Source: Planctomycetota bacterium (GTDB lineage Bacteria; Planctomycetota; UBA1135; GCA-002686595). From it: DNA of 48,133 nucleotides. Shown here one piece after another: positions 8,215 through 16,921 of the stretch. Below the pieces are notes generated by a model. That model worked only from the letters and a program-made list of their open reading frames with translations, had not been told where the DNA came from and made no database searches. Position numbers and translations under genes: made by a program. Within the stretch, counting starts at the first letter, position 1. The number at the start of each line of letters is the position of its first letter. The DNA is taken from contig VGYZ01000027.1 of assembly GCA_016872795.1 (NCBI GenBank), forward strand, positions 1 to 48,133, written 5' to 3'.

Positions 8215-8490
8215 GTGAAGAAGAAGCGTCCGAGCGCTTTCACCCGTTCCATCGGCCCCGCTACGCACCCCGACCACCACCTGTGGCGCAACGGGAAGCG
8301 CTGGTGGGTGGCGTTCACCTACCACACCGAGTTTCGCAAGCACCGCATCCGTGCTTCGCTCGAGACCACCGATGTGGCGCTGGCGCGCGTGCGGCGCGAC
8401 GAGCTCATGGCCGAGATCGCGAAGGAGGCCGGCAAGAAGCTCTCCCTGCGCTTTCCGCGCTACGGCAACGGCGGCCCGCAAGCGGCCTAG
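8215..8490 (+). CDS. Stand-alone integrase arm-type (AP2-like) DNA-binding domain protein
   Basis: 91 residues, highly basic. The core 'WRNGKRWWVAFTYHTEFRKH' followed by 'RIRASLETTDVALARVRRDE' and 'LMAEIAKEAGK' has the layout of the N-terminal arm-binding domain of tyrosine recombinases (three-strand sheet with paired Trp, then 'R.SL.T.D...A..RRDEL'). No core-binding or catalytic domain follows: the frame ends at 8490 and the next frame is PAC2. It is either the remnant of an integrase or a stand-alone regulator. Start GTG 8215 is preceded by GAGG about 8 bases upstream. The structured leader before it and a hairpin after its stop make a compact unit. Confidence 0.6.
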   Translation: MKKKRPSAFTRSIGPATHPDHHLWRNGKRWWVAFTYHTEFRKHRIRASLETTDVALARVRRDELMAEIAKEAGKKLSLRFPRYGNGGPQAA

Positions 8491-8494
8491 CCCT

Positions 8495-8510
8495 GGGGCG
8501 GGCAGGCCCC
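8495..8510 (+). terminator. Hairpin just after the arm-domain gene, possible terminator
   Basis: GGGGC pairs with GCCCC around a 6-base loop, starting 4 bases after the stop at 8490. There is no T run, so Rho-independent termination is uncertain. Confidence 0.3.
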
Positions 8511-8590
8511 GACGCATGAGCTGAAGTCGCGCGCGGACATCCTCGAAGTCTCGGCCAAGGCGAGCCTTGGGGCTCGGGGGGCGTCTGTCC

Positions 8591-8596
8591 TATGAG
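8591..8596 (+). promoter_or_regulatory. -10-like element (TATGAG) for the PAC2 gene
   Basis: TATGAG ends 6 bases before the ATG at 8603. It favours this start over the in-frame codon at 8567. Confidence 0.35.
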
Positions 8597-8602
8597 CCGT
8601 GC

Positions 8603-9547
8603 ATGGATCGCGAGCTTCGCAGACCTTGGCTCGTCGCCGTCTGGCCCGGCATGGGCGGCGTGGCGCAGATCGCGGGCACATACCTCGTGCGCGCGCTCGA
8701 CATGCAACCTCTCGCGGAGCTCGACGCGCGGCCCTTCCACGCCACGCAGTCGATCGCCGTGAGGGACGGACTCGTGCAGCCGCCCGATCGGCCGCGCAGC
8801 GTGTTCTACGCATGGCGCAATCCGGGGGACGGGCGCGACCTGATCGTGATGCTCGCGGATCAACAGCCGAGCATCGACGCCGCGCGCTACGGCGAGGCGC
8901 TGCTCGATGTGGCGGCCCAACACAGTGTCGAGCGCGTCTTCACCTTTGCCGCGATGGCGACGCCGGCGCACCCGAGCGCGGAACCGCGCGTATTCGCCGT
9001 CGTCACCGACGCGGCGCAGCTCTCCGACATCGACCGCGCGGGCGTCAAGCGTCTGCAGGAAGGCGAAATCACGGGGCTGAACGGCGTGTTCGTCACGCTC
9101 GCGGCCGCGCGCGGCGTACTGGGAATGTGCCTGCTCGGCGAATTCCCCTTCTTCGCGGTCACGGTGCCGAACCCCAAGGCCTCCGCAGCGGTGCTGCGCG
9201 TGTTCTCGGAGCTCTCCGGAGTACCGATCGGTCTGGCGGAGCTGCTCGCCGACGCACGACGCATCGAGAAGGGGCTGATCGAGCACCTCGAGAACCTCCA
9301 GAAGGCTGCACAGCTCGCGGCGAGGAGCGTCGAGACGCCGAGCAAATACAACGAGGAGTTGGTCGAGTCGGGCCTGCAGGACCCGTTCGCGCCGGCGCCG
9401 GATGTGATCGCGCGCATCGAGGAGCTCTTCGCGCAGGCGCGCCGCGATCGCTCGCGGGCGCTCGAGCTGAAGGCGGAGCTCGATCACCACGGACTGTTCC
9501 GCGACTACGAGGACCGCTTCCTCGACTTGTTCAAGCGCGCGAGCTGA
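8603..9547 (+). CDS. PAC2 family protein (proteasome-assembly-chaperone-like)
   Basis: 314-residue cytosolic protein. 'WPGMGGVAQIAGTYLVRALD', 'DLIVMLADQQP', 'ERVFTFAAMATPAHPSAEPR' and 'GLNGVFVTLAAARGVLGMCL' followed by 'LGEFPFFAVTVPNPKASAAVL' are the conserved blocks of the PAC2 superfamily (COG2047-type). Actinobacterial and archaeal members are linked to proteasome assembly, but in most bacteria the role is unknown; no proteasome gene is nearby. The C-terminal third (about residues 220-314) is charged and helical, probably coiled coil. Start ATG 8603 is chosen over 8567 because of the -10-like TATGAG between them. Confidence 0.85.
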   Translation: MDRELRRPWLVAVWPGMGGVAQIAGTYLVRALDMQPLAELDARPFHATQSIAVRDGLVQPPDRPRSVFYAWRNPGDGRDLIVMLADQQPSIDAARYGEALLDVAAQHSVERVFTFAAMATPAHPSAEPRVFAVVTDAAQLSDIDRAGVKRLQEGEITGLNGVFVTLAAARGVLGMCLLGEFPFFAVTVPNPKASAAVLRVFSELSGVPIGLAELLADARRIEKGLIEHLENLQKAAQLAARSVETPSKYNEELVESGLQDPFAPAPDVIARIEELFAQARRDRSRALELKAELDHHGLFRDYEDRFLDLFKRAS

Positions 9548-9601
9548 TCCGCGCGCACTGTCACCAGCGCGAGCGGCGCGGCTAGTGGGCGCGCAGGCTG
9601 C

Positions 9602-9607
9602 TAGCCT
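9602..9607 (+). promoter_or_regulatory. -10-like element (TAGCCT) for the SRPBCC gene
   Basis: TAGCCT ends 6 bases before the ATG at 9614, in a 66-base intergenic gap. Confidence 0.45.
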
Positions 9608-9613
9608 GACGCC

Positions 9614-11506
9614 ATGCACCTCGCGTTGTTCCCGCTTCTCCTGCTCGTCCCGGCGCAAGCTCCCGAGCGCGTCTCCAGCGATGTCATCGTGTTTCCGGAG
9701 AGCGTCGAGAGCGTGTGGGCCGCGTTCACCGAGCCGGCGGCGATCGCGCGCGCGCTCGCGGTAAACGAGGTGCGCGTCGAGCTCAAGCCGGGAGGCCAGA
9801 TCGAGTGGAGCGGCAGCAGCGTCGCACAGCTCTGGCAGCGTCGACGCGTGCTCGCCGCGGAAACGCACGCCATGCTCGCCTTCGCTTTCGATCCACCGGC
9901 GGGAATCGACGAGCGGATCGCCCGCCGTGCCAGTCAAACTTGGAGCGTCCTGTACTTCGAACCGCTCGCCACCGATCGCACGGAGGTGACGGTCTCGACC
10001 GTGGCGCAAGGCGAAGGCGAAGACTTTGGTCTCGCAGTCGAGCGCTACGCGGGCGAGGCGCGCGCGTGGGTCGCGGCGGTGCAGGAGTCCTTCGCGACAT
10101 CCGCAGCGAATGGCGCGAGCGCGCTGGCGTGGGCGGCCGTGAACGAGTGGGTCGATGGCGAGTGGCTTGCGCAGACGACGGGCAAGGACGGCAAGGTCAG
10201 GCGCGAGCGCGTGAGGCTCGAGCCGATTCTCGGAGGCCAGTTCCTGCTCGAGGAGTTCTGGAGCGGCGATGAGCGTGAGCTGCAGCGCGTGGCGCGCTCG
10301 ATCCATGGACTCGACCCCCGCAGCCGCGGCACGCGCTGCTGGACATTTGCAGTCGATGGAACGCGCGCCGAGTCGACTCTGCGCTGGGAGGGCGATGCAC
10401 TGATCCTGCGCGACACTGTGCGCGCCTCGGAAGGCGTGGCGAAGCGCATCCGCAGCGATGGCGCGAACGCGCATGTGATCGAAACGCTGGTAGGTGGCTC
10501 GAGCGTGGACTCCCAGCGCTTCGAGCGCGTCGCGAGTCTGCCCGCGGACTGGAAGCTCGCGGACAGGGACGCTGTGCTGCCTGCGCCCGCGTTCGGGGTC
10601 AACTCGGAGCTCGTGCCGTCCGATCTGCAGCGCACGACGGCGATCGTCGACGCGTCCACAGCGCGCATCTGGAGCGAGCTGACTAGGTCGGCGAGCCTCG
10701 CGAAGCTGTGGAACGTGGCCCACGCCTCGATCGAGCCGCGCATCGGCGGAATGATCCTGACGCACTACGACGAGGCGGGCGCACTCGGGGATGCGCGCGG
10801 CATTCGGCACGAGATCCTGGCTCTCGATCCGGAGCGCATGCTCGCCTTTCGAACGCTGCCCCCGGAAGGTGCGCCGGAGTTTCTGAAGGCGTGGTGTGCG
10901 CAGGGCTGGCACATCGTGCGGCTGGCGCCCACGGGCCTCGAGCGCACGCGCATGACCACGACGGGGTGCAACTACGACAGCGACACGGCGGCGGCGCGCG
11001 ACTTCTTCGAGAAGGGCAACGCTTTCGTGCAGGCGGGCATCACGCAGCGCTTCGCGGCGGGCATGGCGCGACCGGATGCGCTCGCTCGCCTCGCTCCGCT
11101 GCTCGGCGCGGAGTACGACGCGACGACGGTGACGCCGACGGGCGAGGCTCTGCGCGCTCGGACGCGCTGGAGTCGCTGGTGCGGGCCGTTCGTCGCGTGG
11201 GAAGGTCGGCTGGCTCCTCTGGAAGCGGAGGAGCTCGCGGACCACACGCTCGCGCTCTACGGCAACGACGCCGAGCGCGGGCCGTGGTTCTGGAAGTTCG
11301 GCGCGGACGGCTCGGTGGCGAGCGGCGGGCTCGTGGCGGAAGGCGGGCAGGGCGTCGGCCACGACTGGCACAGCCACGCCGTCGGCGGCCAGATGCGCCA
11401 CATCTATGTGCAGATCGTGCCCGACGACCGCGACTATTCGTACAGCGCACAACCGAGCCGCGACGAGAGCACCACGATCGTCGCGCTCGACTATGTTCGT
11501 CGCTAG
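9614..11506 (+). CDS. Secreted multi-domain SRPBCC (START/AHSA1-like) protein
   Basis: 630 residues with a signal peptide (LALFPLLLLVPAQAPE). Two SRPBCC-like modules are visible: residues about 20-165 ('VIVFPESVESVWAAFTEPAA', 'ELKPGGQIEWSG', 'EVTVSTVAQGEGEDF') and about 335-480 ('VDASTARIWSELTRSASLAK', 'EPRIGGMILTHYD', 'RTRMTTTGCNYD'). Between and after them are two stretches that resemble each other ('VNEWVDGEWLAQTT...GGQFLLEEFW' and 'FVAWEGRLAPLEAEE...GGQMRHIYV'), suggesting an internal duplication of a two-part unit. The ligand is unknown. It converges on the M49 gene and the stop codons share a CTAG. Confidence 0.72.
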   Translation: MHLALFPLLLLVPAQAPERVSSDVIVFPESVESVWAAFTEPAAIARALAVNEVRVELKPGGQIEWSGSSVAQLWQRRRVLAAETHAMLAFAFDPPAGIDERIARRASQTWSVLYFEPLATDRTEVTVSTVAQGEGEDFGLAVERYAGEARAWVAAVQESFATSAANGASALAWAAVNEWVDGEWLAQTTGKDGKVRRERVRLEPILGGQFLLEEFWSGDERELQRVARSIHGLDPRSRGTRCWTFAVDGTRAESTLRWEGDALILRDTVRASEGVAKRIRSDGANAHVIETLVGGSSVDSQRFERVASLPADWKLADRDAVLPAPAFGVNSELVPSDLQRTTAIVDASTARIWSELTRSASLAKLWNVAHASIEPRIGGMILTHYDEAGALGDARGIRHEILALDPERMLAFRTLPPEGAPEFLKAWCAQGWHIVRLAPTGLERTRMTTTGCNYDSDTAAARDFFEKGNAFVQAGITQRFAAGMARPDALARLAPLLGAEYDATTVTPTGEALRARTRWSRWCGPFVAWEGRLAPLEAEELADHTLALYGNDAERGPWFWKFGADGSVASGGLVAEGGQGVGHDWHSHAVGGQMRHIYVQIVPDDRDYSYSAQPSRDESTTIVALDYVRR

Positions 11507-13515
11507 CGACGACCGCTCCACTCGAGCATCTGCTGCTCGAGCGACTCGGGATACGAGAGCTTCGCGTCGATCACATTGCCCTGCTCGTCCCGCAACGCTT
11601 CGAGCCGCGGGAAGACGAACGCGCTGTAAGCGGGGACATCGAGCATCGCATAGCGCGCGACCACCTCGTCGCGCAGGCGCGGATCGAAATGAACGCCGTG
11701 GCCCTCGATGAGCTCCTTCGCGGCCGCGTAGTCGCCAGTGCTCTTGATGCGCTGCACGAGGGCGAGCAGCTCGCCGCAGGCCGCACGGAACTTGCGCGCA
11801 TCGAGCACTCGCAGGTAGGTCTTGCCGTCGCGATCGACGCGCGCGAGCGCATCGGGGTGCTGCTTCTCGATCCAGTGCACCACGAGCTGCCGGTTGCGCA
11901 TGTGGTCCTCTTCGAGCGCGTCACCGGCGGGCACGCGACGCAGCTGCTGCAGTCCACCGTTGCGCACATACTGCTCGTAGCAGGCCAGCGACGCTTCCTC
12001 CACATTCTCGAGCAGCCCCAGCTCCGCGAGCTTCGGGTCGGCGATGAACCACAGCGCGACGAGGTCCGCACGCGCTTCCTCGAGCGTCGAGTAGTGCTCG
12101 CGAATCCACTGCGCGGCGTCGCCTTGCCGCTCCGGCGCCTGTCGGCCAGAGGCGTGCCCGATCACCTCGTGCATGTTGACCAGCGTGTCCCTGGTCGCCG
12201 ACTGCCAGCGCTCCGCGCGCGCGAGCTCCGCCGCGTCCCACGCAAACTCGGCGCGCGCACGCGGCGAGGCCGAGCGATCCTGCGCCTCGATCACATTCGC
12301 GAGGCTCACCGACTTCGAGCCGTGATGCTCGCGCACCCACGGATCGTTGGGCAGGTTGATCCCGATCGGAGTGATCGGGCCTGAATCGCCCGTCTCGATG
12401 ATGACATCGATCGAACGCGCGCTGATGCCGATGACATCGGGCTTGCGGTACTCCGGCGCGTAGGGCATGTGATCCTCGAACCACTGCGCATTCGCGGCGA
12501 TGGCCTTGATCTGCGCGGCCTTGCGCGGGTCCTCGTAGCTGACGATCCCCTCCCACGCGCCCTTCACGCCGCGCGGATCGACATAGACCTCGACGAACGA
12601 GTTCACCGTATCGACCGGCGACTGCGCGTCCGCGACCCACGCGACATCGTAGGCAACGCGATCTTCGCGCGCGCCCGTGCGGTAGAAGCGGATCTGTGCC
12701 GCGAGCGCGCGGCGCATCGGATCGCTCGCGAGCGGAAGCGCAGCTTCGAGGTGCGCGACGATCTGCTCGAGCTCGAGGGCGTACAGGCCTGCCGGAATCC
12801 CCGCATCCGGGAGACCGATGCGCCACGGACGCTCTTCGATGTCGCCGCTCGCACCGATCACCACAGTCGAGTTGAGCGCGTACTGTTCGTCGAAGCCCTC
12901 GAGCCGACGCAGCGAGATGCCGGAGCCGTAGAAGGTCGCGGCGGACGCCTGCACGATGTCGAGGCCGCCAAAGCCGCGCTTGGCGGTGACCATCGGCTTG
13001 TGCTCGGGATCGAAGAGCATCGGCCCGAGGCGCGCGACGAGGCTGCTGGCGCTCTCGCCATCGCGCAGCGAAATGCGCGCGCCATCGCGCTGGGCCGCCT
13101 CCGCCGCCGCCACGAGCGCACTCGGTGCGATCTGCAAGCAGAACTTGCGCGCGGTCGTGTTGTTGTACGGCGAGTTGTGGATCCAAAAGAGCTTCATGTA
13201 GCGCCGCAGCTCGAATAGCGTCGCGGGCTCGATGCCGCGCGAGTGCACGAGGAGCTCCTCGCCGAGTTGCTGGATGTCGAGCCCCTCCGCGCAGCGCTGT
13301 TGGAGGTAGATCGGACGACCGGCGACCGCCGCTTGGTAGAGATGCCAGCACAGAGCCCGCTCGCGCGGCGCGAGCCGCTCGAAGCCGTCGGCATACACGC
13401 GCACGATGGCGGCATCGTCGACGCGCTCGAGCAGATGAATGCGCTCAGGCGTTCCACAGACGCGGCACGACTGCAAGGCAGCGAGAGAAACGGCGGCGAG
13501 AACGGCGTGCTTCAT
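11503..13515 (-). CDS. M49 dipeptidyl-peptidase III-like zinc peptidase, predicted lipoprotein
   Basis: 670 residues. The M49 hallmark HEXXGH is present as HEVIGH at residues 449-454, with the second ligand motif 'EEARAD' at 479-484, matching the EE(C/A)RAE/D motif of DPP III. These bind zinc and remove dipeptides from peptide N-termini. The N-terminus 'AAVSLAALQSC' ends in a lipobox-like LQSC, so the enzyme is probably anchored to a membrane facing the periplasm, unusual for a family best known as cytosolic. Length is close to the usual 650-740. The start at 13515 follows a TAGGAT element by 6 bases. The stop shares CTAG with the convergent SRPBCC gene. Confidence 0.9.
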   Translation of the reverse strand: MKHAVLAAVSLAALQSCRVCGTPERIHLLERVDDAAIVRVYADGFERLAPRERALCWHLYQAAVAGRPIYLQQRCAEGLDIQQLGEELLVHSRGIEPATLFELRRYMKLFWIHNSPYNNTTARKFCLQIAPSALVAAAEAAQRDGARISLRDGESASSLVARLGPMLFDPEHKPMVTAKRGFGGLDIVQASAATFYGSGISLRRLEGFDEQYALNSTVVIGASGDIEERPWRIGLPDAGIPAGLYALELEQIVAHLEAALPLASDPMRRALAAQIRFYRTGAREDRVAYDVAWVADAQSPVDTVNSFVEVYVDPRGVKGAWEGIVSYEDPRKAAQIKAIAANAQWFEDHMPYAPEYRKPDVIGISARSIDVIIETGDSGPITPIGINLPNDPWVREHHGSKSVSLANVIEAQDRSASPRARAEFAWDAAELARAERWQSATRDTLVNMHEVIGHASGRQAPERQGDAAQWIREHYSTLEEARADLVALWFIADPKLAELGLLENVEEASLACYEQYVRNGGLQQLRRVPAGDALEEDHMRNRQLVVHWIEKQHPDALARVDRDGKTYLRVLDARKFRAACGELLALVQRIKSTGDYAAAKELIEGHGVHFDPRLRDEVVARYAMLDVPAYSAFVFPRLEALRDEQGNVIDAKLSYPESLEQQMLEWSGRR

Positions 13516-13521
13516 GGCAGC

Positions 13522-13527
13522 ATCCTA
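13522..13527 (-). promoter_or_regulatory. -10-like element (TAGGAT) for the M49 gene
   Basis: On the minus strand TAGGAT ends 6 bases before the ATG at 13515. It shares a short divergent gap with the element of the lipoprotein gene. Confidence 0.5.
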
Positions 13528-13550
13528 CGCAGCGAGCCCGTCCGCGTTGC

Positions 13551-13556
13551 TACCAT
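13551..13556 (+). promoter_or_regulatory. -10-like element (TACCAT) deciding the start of the Ig-like lipoprotein gene
   Basis: TACCAT overlaps the ATG at 13555 and ends 7 bases before the in-frame GTG at 13564. By the spacing seen elsewhere in this window, GTG 13564 is the likelier start. Confidence 0.4.
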
Positions 13557-13563
13557 GCGCCGC

Positions 13564-14694
13564 GTGAAGCCCGCGCGCGCGCTCCCGCTGCTACTCCTCG
13601 CTGCTTGCGAGGATGGCGCCCCCAAGGCGGTCGGACCCACGGTCGAGCTGCTCGCTCCCGACGGTGTGTTCGAGGGCGAGTCGTTCAATGTCGAATGCAA
13701 GGCGAGCGGCTTCGACGGCGCGCCGGTGGAGTACATCTGGAGTCACTTGGGGGTGCAGCCGCGCCTCGAGGTCGTCGCGCAGGGCGGGGCGGTGCAGACT
13801 CTGGTGGCGCCGCAGTGGTTCGCGGATGTCGATCTGGTGCTCGAAGTTCTGGCGCGGGCTGGAGAGCGCGTCGCGACGGCGCAGCGCACGATTCGCCTGC
13901 GCGCTCCCGACAATCCGCCGAGTGCGGAAATCGCGGCCGTGAGCGCGTGCGAGTGCGGCGAGATGATCTCGCTCACCGGACAGGCGCAAAACGAGATCAT
14001 GCAAGCGGTGAGCGCGACTTGGCGTCAGGTCGGCGACGGCCCGCGCATCGCCATCGACAGTTCCGACCGCCTGCAGGCGCTGTTCATCACGCCTGAGCAC
14101 GAGGGCCCCTATGGGCTCGACCTCGAGCTCACCGTCCGCGACGCGGGCGGCGGCGAGGGCAAGGCGCGCCACCATGTCGATGTCACCTGCGATCCCGCCT
14201 CGGTCCCGCTCCCCGCTGGACAAGAGCTCGAGCTCGTCGCGCGCACAGGCACGCCGAACGAGCTGCCGCGCGGCAAGTGGATGATCTCGGGCACGCTCGA
14301 GCTGCCCCCGACCGGCGCGGGCCCGAGCGAGGCCCTGCTGCGCTTCGACGCGGGCCGATCGACGGGCGCCGCGCTCAAGCTCGTGTGCATGGGCGACGAA
14401 CTGCAGATGCTGACTACGACGCTCGTGGCGAGTCCCGAAGGCGTGTGGCACGAGCCTGAGTTCAAGCGCGTCATGCCGCTGGGACCTTGGCCCGCGCAGG
14501 TGCCCTTCGGCTTCGAGTTCGAGAGCGACGGGCGCGAAGTGCAACTGCGCTTCGGACCAGCGGGCGCGAGGGATGCGTGGCCTCAACTGCCGTTCGAGGT
14601 CTACTTGCTGCTCGACCGTCGTCCGCGTGCGTTTGCGATCGATGTGTTCGGCGCCGAAGCGAAGCTCGGGCGAGTCGCGCTGCTCGGTCGCTAG
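13564..14694 (+). CDS. Predicted lipoprotein with Ig/PKD-like domains
   Basis: 376 residues from GTG 13564 (or 379 from ATG 13555). A very short signal peptide ends in a lipobox (LPLLLLAAC), followed by a domain resembling Ig/PKD repeats: 'PTVELLAPDGVFEGESFNVE', 'VEYIWSHLG', then a second at 'SAEIAAVSACECGEMISLTG' and 'VSATWRQVGDGPRIAID', 'EHEGPYGLDLELTVRDAGGG'. The C-terminal part (about 220-376) looks like a beta-sandwich of LamG type ('KWMISGTLELPPTG', 'GFEFESDGREVQLRFG'). No catalytic motif is visible. Likely an outer-surface or periplasmic binding protein; function unknown. Confidence 0.75.
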   Translation: MKPARALPLLLLAACEDGAPKAVGPTVELLAPDGVFEGESFNVECKASGFDGAPVEYIWSHLGVQPRLEVVAQGGAVQTLVAPQWFADVDLVLEVLARAGERVATAQRTIRLRAPDNPPSAEIAAVSACECGEMISLTGQAQNEIMQAVSATWRQVGDGPRIAIDSSDRLQALFITPEHEGPYGLDLELTVRDAGGGEGKARHHVDVTCDPASVPLPAGQELELVARTGTPNELPRGKWMISGTLELPPTGAGPSEALLRFDAGRSTGAALKLVCMGDELQMLTTTLVASPEGVWHEPEFKRVMPLGPWPAQVPFGFEFESDGREVQLRFGPAGARDAWPQLPFEVYLLLDRRPRAFAIDVFGAEAKLGRVALLGR

Positions 14695-16611
14695 CTAGGT
14701 GGAACGCAGCGACTCAAGCTCTTCCCAGCGCGCGTAGGCCTTGTCGAGCTCGGCCTGCAGCTCGAGGCGCCGCGCGCGCGCCTTGTCGAGCGCGGCGCGC
14801 GGACCCGTGTAGAGCGAGGGATCGGCGAGCTCCGCATCGGCCGCTGCGATCGAGGCTTCGAGCTGCGGGATGCGGGCTTCGATGGTCGCGAGCTCCTGCT
14901 CCTGCCACGGCGTGATCTTCTTGCGCGAGGGAGCGGATGCCGCGGCGCTCGCAGTCGCGCTCGCAGCGGGCTTCGCGCTCGGCTTCGTCGCGCGCGCCTC
15001 CTCGCGCTCTGTCGCGAGCTGTTCGAGCAGTCCGGACATGTCGCCGAAATGCAGCCGCGCATGGCCTTCGCCGTCGAGATACAGCACCTGTGTCGCCACG
15101 CGATCGAGGAACCAGCGGTCGTGGCTGACCAAGATCGCGGCGCCCTCGAACGCGAGCAGCGCCTCCTCGAGTGCGCGCAGGGTCGAGAGGTCGAGGTCGT
15201 TGGTCGGCTCGTCGAGCACGAGCACATTGCCGCCCTGCAGCATGAGCTTGGCGAGCATCAGGCGATTGCGCTCGCCACCGGAGAGCCGGCGCACGGTCGA
15301 GCGCTGCTGCGACACGGAAAATCCGAAGCGGTCGAGGTAGCTCTCGGCGCGCACGACGCGCTCCCCCACCTTCACGATCTCGCTGCGGCCGGCGAGCTCC
15401 TCGAGCAGCGTCGCGTCGAGCTTGACATCGGTGCGCATCTGGTCGACGCCCGCGAAGCGCACCGTCTCGCCGACGCTGCGCGTGCCGGTGTCCGGCGCGA
15501 GCTCGCCCTGAATCATGCGCACGAGCGTCGTCTTGCCGGCGCCGTTGGGCCCGACGAGTCCCAAGCGCGTGCCCGGCCGGAGTTCGAGATCGAGCTTGGG
15601 CACGACCTCTTGTCCGCCGAAGCGCTTCGAGATGCCGTTCAGCTCGAGCACGCGCGTCCCAAGTCGCGGCCCGGTCGGAAACTGCATCTCGAGGTCGGCC
15701 GAGAGCGCGATCGGCGCCGCATCGACCGTCTGGTGATAGCGCCGGATGCGTGCTTTCTGCTTGGTCGTGCGCGCCGGAGCGCCGCGGCGCATCCACGCGG
15801 TCTCGCGCCGCAGCAAGTTGAGGCGCGAATCCTCGGCCTTGCGCTCGCTCGCGAGGCGTTCGGCGCGCTTCTCGAGATACTCCGCGTAGCCGCCCGCGTA
15901 GGAGCACAGCGCACCGCGATCGAGCTCGACGATGCGGTCGCAGACGCGATCGAGGAAGTAGCGGTCGTGCGTGACGAGGAGCAGCGGCGTGCGCGTCTCG
16001 AGGAACCAGTCCTCCAGCCAGTCCGTGACGAGCGCGTCGAGGTGGTTGGTGGGTTCGTCGAGCAGCAGCAGCTCCGGACCGGCGAGCAGGAGCCGCGCGA
16101 GCGCGACGCGGCGGCGCTCGCCGCCCGACATCGAGCCGCAGCGCGCCTCGGGATCGCGCAGACCGAGCGCTTGGAGCGTGCTCTCAACCTTGTGCTCGAC
16201 ATCGTGCCCGCCGAGTCGGTCGAGCTCCGCATCCAGACGCGCCTGCCGCGCGATCGCCCGCTCGAGCGCGTCACCCTGCGCGCGGCCGAGCTCCTCGTGT
16301 ACGCGCTCGAGATCCCGCAGCACGCGCTCGCGCTCGACGAGCCCGCCGCGCACGACCTCGCGCGCCGTCGCGGCGCCATCGAGCTGCGGATCTTGCTCGA
16401 GGTAGCCGAGCCGCAGGTCGCGGCGCAGCACGCGCGTGCCCTCGTCCGGCTGTTCGAGCCCGCACAAGATCTTCATCAGCGTCGACTTGCCGCAGCCGTT
16501 GGGGCCGACGAGCCCCACTCGCTCGCCCTCGCCAATCATCAGCGAGACGCCGGAGAGCAAGGCGCGGTCGCCGTAGCTCTTGGAAATGCCATCGATCGAG
16601 AGGAGCGACAT
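14695..16611 (-). CDS. ABC-F family ATPase (Uup-like)
   Basis: 638-residue soluble protein with two ABC ATPase domains and no membrane segment. Walker A motifs GPNGCGKST (about residue 38) and GPNGAGKTT; signatures SGGERRRVALARLL and LSGGERNRLMLAKLM; Walker B regions 'LLLLDEPTNHLDA' and 'VLVLDEPTNDLDLS'. The linker between domains carries the charged ABC-F helices ('EYLEKRAERLASERKAEDSR'). The C-terminus (about 560-638) is a coiled coil as in Uup, which acts on the ribosome or branched DNA. Start ATG 16611 is chosen because the domain begins with 'MSLLSIDGISKSYGDRALLS'; the frame upstream is unrelated. The stop abuts the stop of the lipoprotein gene (TAG/CTAG). Confidence 0.93.
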   Translation of the reverse strand: MSLLSIDGISKSYGDRALLSGVSLMIGEGERVGLVGPNGCGKSTLMKILCGLEQPDEGTRVLRRDLRLGYLEQDPQLDGAATAREVVRGGLVERERVLRDLERVHEELGRAQGDALERAIARQARLDAELDRLGGHDVEHKVESTLQALGLRDPEARCGSMSGGERRRVALARLLLAGPELLLLDEPTNHLDALVTDWLEDWFLETRTPLLLVTHDRYFLDRVCDRIVELDRGALCSYAGGYAEYLEKRAERLASERKAEDSRLNLLRRETAWMRRGAPARTTKQKARIRRYHQTVDAAPIALSADLEMQFPTGPRLGTRVLELNGISKRFGGQEVVPKLDLELRPGTRLGLVGPNGAGKTTLVRMIQGELAPDTGTRSVGETVRFAGVDQMRTDVKLDATLLEELAGRSEIVKVGERVVRAESYLDRFGFSVSQQRSTVRRLSGGERNRLMLAKLMLQGGNVLVLDEPTNDLDLSTLRALEEALLAFEGAAILVSHDRWFLDRVATQVLYLDGEGHARLHFGDMSGLLEQLATEREEARATKPSAKPAASATASAAASAPSRKKITPWQEQELATIEARIPQLEASIAAADAELADPSLYTGPRAALDKARARRLELQAELDKAYARWEELESLRST

Positions 16612-16921
16612 CGCTCGGAGATGATGACGCGCGCACCGGCGTCGCGCCAAGTGCGCGTCCGGCTCGTGCACGCGAGCGGTCCCGTTCGTGTCGGCATCTC
16701 GCGCTACGACGACGCGCGCAGGGCGCGTTGGAACGCTGCGGAAGTGGAAGTCCTCGTGCCGACGGCAGGCGAGGGAGAAGTGCATGTTCAGCTTCCGTGA
16801 GGCGTCGGAGCGCGTCGAACTGGAAAGTCCTTCCGCTCGAGGCGGCGTCTCGCCCGTCGCGAACGCACGCTTGTGCGCCTCCATCGCAGCAGCGCGGTGG
16901 ATCTGGAATAGTCTTGAGACG
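16612..16921. other. Intergenic region between the ABC-F gene and a divergent secreted-protein gene
   Basis: 310 bases. A plus-strand frame 16621-16800 (59 residues from ATG ATG) exists 9 bases from the ABC-F start, but resembles nothing I know and lacks a clear ribosome site. No convincing hairpin or RNA gene was seen. The right end holds the -10-like element of the next gene. Confidence 0.4.
16909..16914 (+). promoter_or_regulatory. -10-like element (TAGTCT) for the Cna-B/carboxypeptidase-regulatory-like gene
   Basis: TAGTCT ends 7 bases before the GTG at 16922; it lies inside the longer reading frame, which argues against an upstream start. Confidence 0.45.

Noticed and set aside
8405..11521. 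1,038-residue minus-strand frame across PAC2 and SRPBCC genes
   Set aside because: Arg/Ala/His-rich with no recognisable domain; it is a high-GC antisense shadow of two genes with clear families.
16621..16800. 59-residue plus-strand ORF next to the ABC-F start
   Set aside because: No recognisable motif, no ribosome site and no -10-like element at the window's usual position.
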